A DNA stretch of 64,000 nucleotides from Salisapilia sapeloensis. Taxonomy: Eukaryota > Oomycota > Peronosporomycetes > Peronosporales > Salisapiliaceae. The stretch is from contig JAADVB010000010.1 of the NCBI GenBank assembly GCA_023334545.1, positions 62,001 through 126,000 on the forward strand, written 5' to 3'. The position numbers and the translations under genes are program-made. Shown piece after piece: positions 59,968-64,000 of this stretch (position 1 is its first letter; each line of letters opens with the position of its first letter). The notes beneath the pieces were generated by a model. It was not told where the DNA came from. It worked only from the letters and a program-made list of their open reading frames with translations, and searched no databases.

Positions 59968-62226
59968 ATGAGCAGTTCATCTCCACTACCGAGCTTTTCC
60001 TCGCTGGCAGTGTCGCCTCCACCGGCACCCACCTCTCTATCTGCTACTGAAAAGGTCTCGGCCTTGGCCGAGATCACGAACACGACCTTGTCCGACGAGC
60101 AAAAAGCGCAATTACAAAAAATCTTTGATGAGAATGAGACGCCTATCGCGTACGATGGCGTCGAGCCTTCTGGCCGCCTCACGCTCGCGAACACGTTGCT
60201 GCGTGTCGCCAACCTCCGTCGTCTGAAGCAGTCTGGTGTCCACACTCGTCTCCTCGTTGCTGACTTCCACGCAATGTTAAACAACAAGTTCGGTGGCGAC
60301 ATGAAGAAGATCAACAACGTCAGCAACTACACGCTGCAGGTATGGAGCGCTGTCTTCAGCCACTTCAACGTCGAGAACGTCGAGATCCTGCTCGCTTCAG
60401 AAGCCATTGGAAACCATCCGCACGAGTACTGGTCGCGTGTATTGGATATTGCTGGCACCTTCTCCGTCGACCGCATCCAGCAGTGTGCTCCGATCATGGG
60501 CCGTGCCATTGATGATCCGGAAGGCAAGACCAATCGTATTCTCTACCCGCTCATGCAGGCAGCAGACAGCTTCCTCATGAAAGCCCACATTCATCAAATG
60601 GGTGCGGACCAGTCTCCAATGACCAAGCTTGTCGACGAGTACATTGCATCCAAGCCGGACTTGGCGTCCACTGTCTCCACCCCAGTGGAAGTGGCTCACC
60701 CGCTCGTGCTTGGATTGAAGCAGGAGCAGTCGAAAATGAGCACGACCGACCCCGAGTCGGCCGTCTACATTGACGACTCGAGTGCTGAGATCAACTCGAA
60801 GATCAAGAAGGCGTACTGTGTGCCTGGTGAAGTGGATGGCAACCCTGTCCTGCAGTACATGCAGCTCCTTGTCTTCCCCTTCTACGAGAACGGCATCACC
60901 GTCTCTCGTAACGAAAAGAACGGAGGCGACTTGACCTTCAAGACCTACTCGGAGCTCGAGACTGCCTATGCTGAAGAAAAGGTGCACCCGGCGGATCTCA
61001 AGCCTTGCTTGAGCAAGTACTTGAACGAACTGGTGGAGCCCATTCGCCAGCTCCTCAACGCTGGTGAGTTGAAAAAGCTCGTGACGAACGTCAAGAAGAT
61101 CAAGACGTCTCCTCTTCCGGACGGTGACAAGCTTGCCAATCTGTCCTTTAAGCCCCTTCCGAACCCTGAGCCAGAACGTACCTTCCGTCCGTCTGCACTC
61201 GAAACTCTGGATGAACGCTACAAGATCAGTCGTAGTGTCGGAGAAGAGTGTATTCAAGACCAAGAGCTACATGGATGTTTGGAAAAGAAGACTCATCCGA
61301 TCGTCTACGACGGCTTCGAACCGTCCGGTCGTATGCACATTGCCCAAGGCGTCCTCCGCACCATCAACGTGAACAAACTGACGTCTGCTGGAGCAATCTT
61401 CCGCTTCTGGGTCGCCGACTGGTTCGCGATGCTCAACAGCAAGATGGGCGGAGACCTAGGCAAGATCCAGACTGTCGGCAAGTATCTCGTGGAGATCTGG
61501 AAGTCGGCTGGGATGGACATGACCAACGTCCAGTTCCTATGGGCGTCAGAAGAGATTCTCAAGCACGCCAACGACTACTGGATGCGTGTCATGGACATTG
61601 CTCGTCGCGTCACGATCGCCCGGACGACCAAGTGCTGTACTATCATGGGTCGAAAGGAGAAGAGCGATATGCCGGCGGCGCAGATCGTGTACCCTCTGAT
61701 GCAGTGCACAGACGTCTTCTTCCTCCAGGCAGACGTTTGCCAGCTCGGGATCGACCAGCGGAAGATCAATATGCTCGCGAGAGACTACTGTGACCTAGCG
61801 AAGATCAAGTTCAAGCCAGTCGTCTTGAGCCACCACATGCTCATGGGACTCAAGGAAGGACAGGAGAAAATGTCCAAGAGCGACCCAGAGTCGGCGATCT
61901 TCATGGAAGACTCGGCAGAAGACGTTACACGCAAGATCGCCAACGCGTTCTGTCCGGAGAAGACTGTTGAGAAGAATCCAATCCTGGACTACCTCAACTA
62001 TCTCATTTTCAACCGCTTCGGCAGTGTCCAAGTCGCTGGTAAGACGTACGACAGCTACGAAACGTTTGAGAAGGAGTACGCGGACGGCCAAGTGAGCAGC
62101 GCACAAGCCAAAGAAGCACTGACGCTCAGCCTGAACCGTATTCTCGACCCTGTTCGTGAACACTTTTCGCAGGGGGAAGCCAAGGAGCTGTTGGAGCAAG
62201 TTCGTGCTTTCCGAATCACTCGCTAA
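59968..62226 (+). CDS. Double-length tyrosyl-tRNA synthetase, first half degenerate
   Basis: A single exon of 752 codons contains two full class-I TyrRS-type catalytic modules in tandem, about residues 50-390 and 430-752. The second half has intact signatures: EPSGRMHIAQG (HIGH equivalent at 457-460), GIDQRKIN, and KMSKS at 634-638. The first half shares the same order of blocks (EPSGRLTLANT, VADFHAMLNNKFGGD, GADQSPMTKL) but its HIGH site reads TLAN and its KMSKS reads KMSTT, so it is probably not catalytic. TyrRS normally works as a homodimer, so one chain may fold as a pseudo-dimer, as is known for trypanosomatid TyrRS. The first ~40 residues are Ser/Pro-rich and lack a clear organelle-targeting pattern. 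Confidence 0.92.
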   Translation: MSSSSPLPSFSSLAVSPPPAPTSLSATEKVSALAEITNTTLSDEQKAQLQKIFDENETPIAYDGVEPSGRLTLANTLLRVANLRRLKQSGVHTRLLVADFHAMLNNKFGGDMKKINNVSNYTLQVWSAVFSHFNVENVEILLASEAIGNHPHEYWSRVLDIAGTFSVDRIQQCAPIMGRAIDDPEGKTNRILYPLMQAADSFLMKAHIHQMGADQSPMTKLVDEYIASKPDLASTVSTPVEVAHPLVLGLKQEQSKMSTTDPESAVYIDDSSAEINSKIKKAYCVPGEVDGNPVLQYMQLLVFPFYENGITVSRNEKNGGDLTFKTYSELETAYAEEKVHPADLKPCLSKYLNELVEPIRQLLNAGELKKLVTNVKKIKTSPLPDGDKLANLSFKPLPNPEPERTFRPSALETLDERYKISRSVGEECIQDQELHGCLEKKTHPIVYDGFEPSGRMHIAQGVLRTINVNKLTSAGAIFRFWVADWFAMLNSKMGGDLGKIQTVGKYLVEIWKSAGMDMTNVQFLWASEEILKHANDYWMRVMDIARRVTIARTTKCCTIMGRKEKSDMPAAQIVYPLMQCTDVFFLQADVCQLGIDQRKINMLARDYCDLAKIKFKPVVLSHHMLMGLKEGQEKMSKSDPESAIFMEDSAEDVTRKIANAFCPEKTVEKNPILDYLNYLIFNRFGSVQVAGKTYDSYETFEKEYADGQVSSAQAKEALTLSLNRILDPVREHFSQGEAKELLEQVRAFRITR

Positions 62227-62250
62227 CAAGGAACATGAACCCTGTCTTTT

Positions 62251-63542
62251 TCATTTCGTTTTCATCTTTTTCAACGGATATAGAGCTCCTTGAGGCGCAC
62301 CGCAACTAGCATGCACTTCATCCCATCCGTTCATCCAACACACAAAAGGCTGAGGGACTTTCGACGCATCCATGCCGTCCAGCAACGGACGCAGCTTGAG
62401 ACATTCGACGCATTGCACGGCCTGTCGACGCGGCTTGACGTCGTCGTCAAGTGTCTCCACTGGTCGTTTATGAGCGGCAACGGCTTTCTCCATGCGCTGC
62501 ATACGAGCTGAGAAGCTGGCAGCGTACTGTCGCTCACGGTAATCGACGAGGTCCGACCCAGACAGCAGCACCAGCGGTTTTTCTTCCACTGCAGAGCATT
62601 TCTACAGTTTTCATTGTCAGTGTCTTGCTATGTGGATAGAGAAGAGGTACGAGTACATTGTGCTTCTTGTCCCACCGGTTCATCTTGCAGTACCAGACAG
62701 TCGGTAGCGACTCTACATTGACATGATCTACACCATTCACTCATCAGTCAACATGCTTCATGACATAGTGCTACGATTTCTATACTCGGAAGTCGTCTCC
62801 ATTTCTGACACTTGTCACATTGGATCCAGTCGTCTTGCTTGCCGATTTTAGGCGCACTGCTTTCAATCTCTTTCCGATGGAACGCTGTCGTACGCGTCTC
62901 CACCGTCATGGCCGGCACGTCGTCCTCCTCCTCTCTCTCTACACTCGGCATCCCACTGTCTTCCTGTTCTGATTCGTTCGTAGACTCTATCTCGTCTCTA
63001 CTTTCATACGAAGTGTCTTCACTCTCTCGTGTCTGTTCGTCATCACTGATGATCTCGACCTTTAAATCGTAATGCTTGATGATCTCCTTCTCGTCATTCA
63101 TAGGCGCAATCGTCGGAAACAGACCATTCAAGTAGCTGACTCTGTCGTCTATGATGCTCCGAACTTCTGCATCGCTCTGGTCGTTCCGAAGTGGCCTCGA
63201 TTCTGTCTTTAGTGGTATAAACTCATCCTTCACACGAGACTTTCGACCGTGTTTGGTGATATTCTGCTTTGGACTAGTCTTTTTAGCGACAGAAGTACGT
63301 TGGAACTCTTCAAAGATTGACTTGCGGAGCTTTAATAAAGCTGCCTTGCGATTTAGCTCGATGGTTCGTTCATCTTTTCCTCTGCGATATAAAATCTCAT
63401 GGTCTTTCGTGTGCTGGAGAACGCGATGTGCATCGACGGCGCTAGGCTTAAAGATCGTCACGTCGTCGAGTGCTAGATCTCGCCTCGACAATGGCTGAAT
63501 GATGTACACATCCACCGTTTCGCTCACAAAGTCGTCTGCCAT
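62251..63542 (-). CDS. Protein with two CW-type zinc fingers
   Basis: Three exons on the minus strand (63542-62786, 62712-62657, 62601-62251) join to 387 residues. The first CW finger spans the two introns: WIQCDKCQKWRRLP, then VWYCKMNRWD, then KCS, giving the four cysteines and two tryptophans of the fold. A second, weaker CW-like unit lies near the C-terminus (VQCVECLKLRPL, then FVCWMNGWDEVHASC); it keeps the four cysteines but loses the WRRLP tryptophan. CW domains read methylated histone H3K4. The N-terminal ~240 residues are charged and probably disordered. The gene is likely nuclear. The exon joins are supported by rebuilding the finger exactly. Confidence 0.78.
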
Positions 63543-63650
63543 ACCACCACGAGCTATTCCTAGTGTCTACAGTTGCAAATGTGCATAGGAGGGACATAAA
63601 TTTACAAATGTACAAACACAGCATTTTATCAGAAGCTCATCATCGACGAT

Positions 63651-64000
63651 ATGGAGACGTATGTGTTCGTTTACGGAACGCTCAAGCGCGGCTTTTTCAA
63701 CTACAACAAGTACCTAGATCCGGCAGAGAAGGCTGATAAAGCTCGCTTCATTGGGGAGGCCAAGACGTCGAACCCGTCGTTCAATCTTGTCCTCAAGAAG
63801 GATCGCTACGTCCCATGTCTGTACCGAGCTGAGAATTCATCGGAAGGATACCAAGTCCCTGGAGAAGTCTATCTTGTTGACAATGAGACGCTAGAAGTGC
63901 TGGACATTTTGGAAGGTGTAAAGGAAAAAATGTACAACCGGGAGACGGAGCCTGTGGAGATTACGTCCGGTGATCGTTCGGGTGAAAAGGTTGACTGCCA
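63651..64000 (+). CDS. Gamma-glutamylcyclotransferase-like (AIG2-like) protein, partial
   Basis: The ATG at 63651 starts a frame open to the right edge (116 codons, C-terminus missing). It begins METYVFVYGTLKRG, the nucleation motif of the GGCT/AIG2-like fold, followed by a conserved-type GEVYLVDNETLEVLDILEG. These small proteins cut gamma-glutamyl compounds to 5-oxoproline, with a catalytic Glu in the EG block. The exact substrate cannot be told. It lies divergently from the CW-finger gene, with about 108 bases between start codons. Confidence 0.82.
   Translation, partial: METYVFVYGTLKRGFFNYNKYLDPAEKADKARFIGEAKTSNPSFNLVLKKDRYVPCLYRAENSSEGYQVPGEVYLVDNETLEVLDILEGVKEKMYNRETEPVEITSGDRSGEKVDC

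Noticed and set aside
1-64000. CRISPR arrays, insertion sequences or intact transposons
   Set aside because: No regularly spaced repeats, terminal inverted repeats, transposase or reverse-transcriptase motifs were seen by eye.

Overview
The window looks like gene-dense nuclear DNA of an oomycete, probably a Phytophthora or downy-mildew relative. The case rests on compact genes split by short introns of about 50-120 bases with GT..AG ends, several small secreted proteins including one with an RxLR-like motif, an oomycete-type initiator/flanking element (TCATTCC followed by CATTTTT) upstream of one gene, and a multi-membrane-segment protein of a type I recall from Phytophthora. Species is not assigned. 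I found no bacterial-style operons, CRISPR arrays, intact transposons, rRNA or tRNA genes.

Layout. 1-6.4 kb: a Cys-rich secreted protein running off the left edge, an uncharacterised gene with an apparent frameshift, a MAP kinase kinase, a VPS9-domain Rab GEF and a 3-ketoacyl-CoA-reductase-like SDR. 6.7-13.1 kb: glucose-6-phosphate dehydrogenase, a DOT1-type histone methyltransferase, peroxin-3, an unresolved small locus and the six-exon ribosome-biogenesis gene EMG1. 13.4-24.4 kb: a 1947-residue NHL/EGF-repeat single-pass membrane protein and a convergent CHD chromatin remodeller. 25.6-33.1 kb: a TOM1/THH1-like membrane protein, a zinc-knuckle protein, BolA, phosphopantothenate-cysteine ligase with a C-terminal membrane anchor, and a secreted trypsin-like protease. 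33.2-47.2 kb: one uninterrupted 4672-codon frame for a HECT ubiquitin ligase with RCC1, LamG-like, UBA and SPRY domains.

47.5-64 kb: an oomycete-type multi-pass membrane protein, a delta-9 desaturase preceded by a short duplication that creates an upstream ORF, two small secreted proteins, a two-pore K+ channel with EF-hands, the SMC5/6 subunit NSE1, a PP2C phosphatase, an NMN adenylyltransferase, one or two small uncertain genes, a CREST-like membrane protein, a double-length tyrosyl-tRNA synthetase whose first half has lost its signature motifs, a protein with two CW zinc fingers, and the start of a gamma-glutamylcyclotransferase-like gene at the right edge.

Most genes are unrelated housekeeping functions. 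Functional links are loose: NADPH supply (G6PDH) and lipid modification (ketoacyl-CoA reductase, desaturase); chromatin (DOT1, CHD, CW protein, NSE1); cofactor synthesis (PPCS for CoA, NMNAT for NAD); and a secreted set (left-edge Cys-rich protein, protease, two small secreted proteins). All exon joins were inferred by eye from GT..AG sites and reading-frame continuity; no transcript evidence was available.
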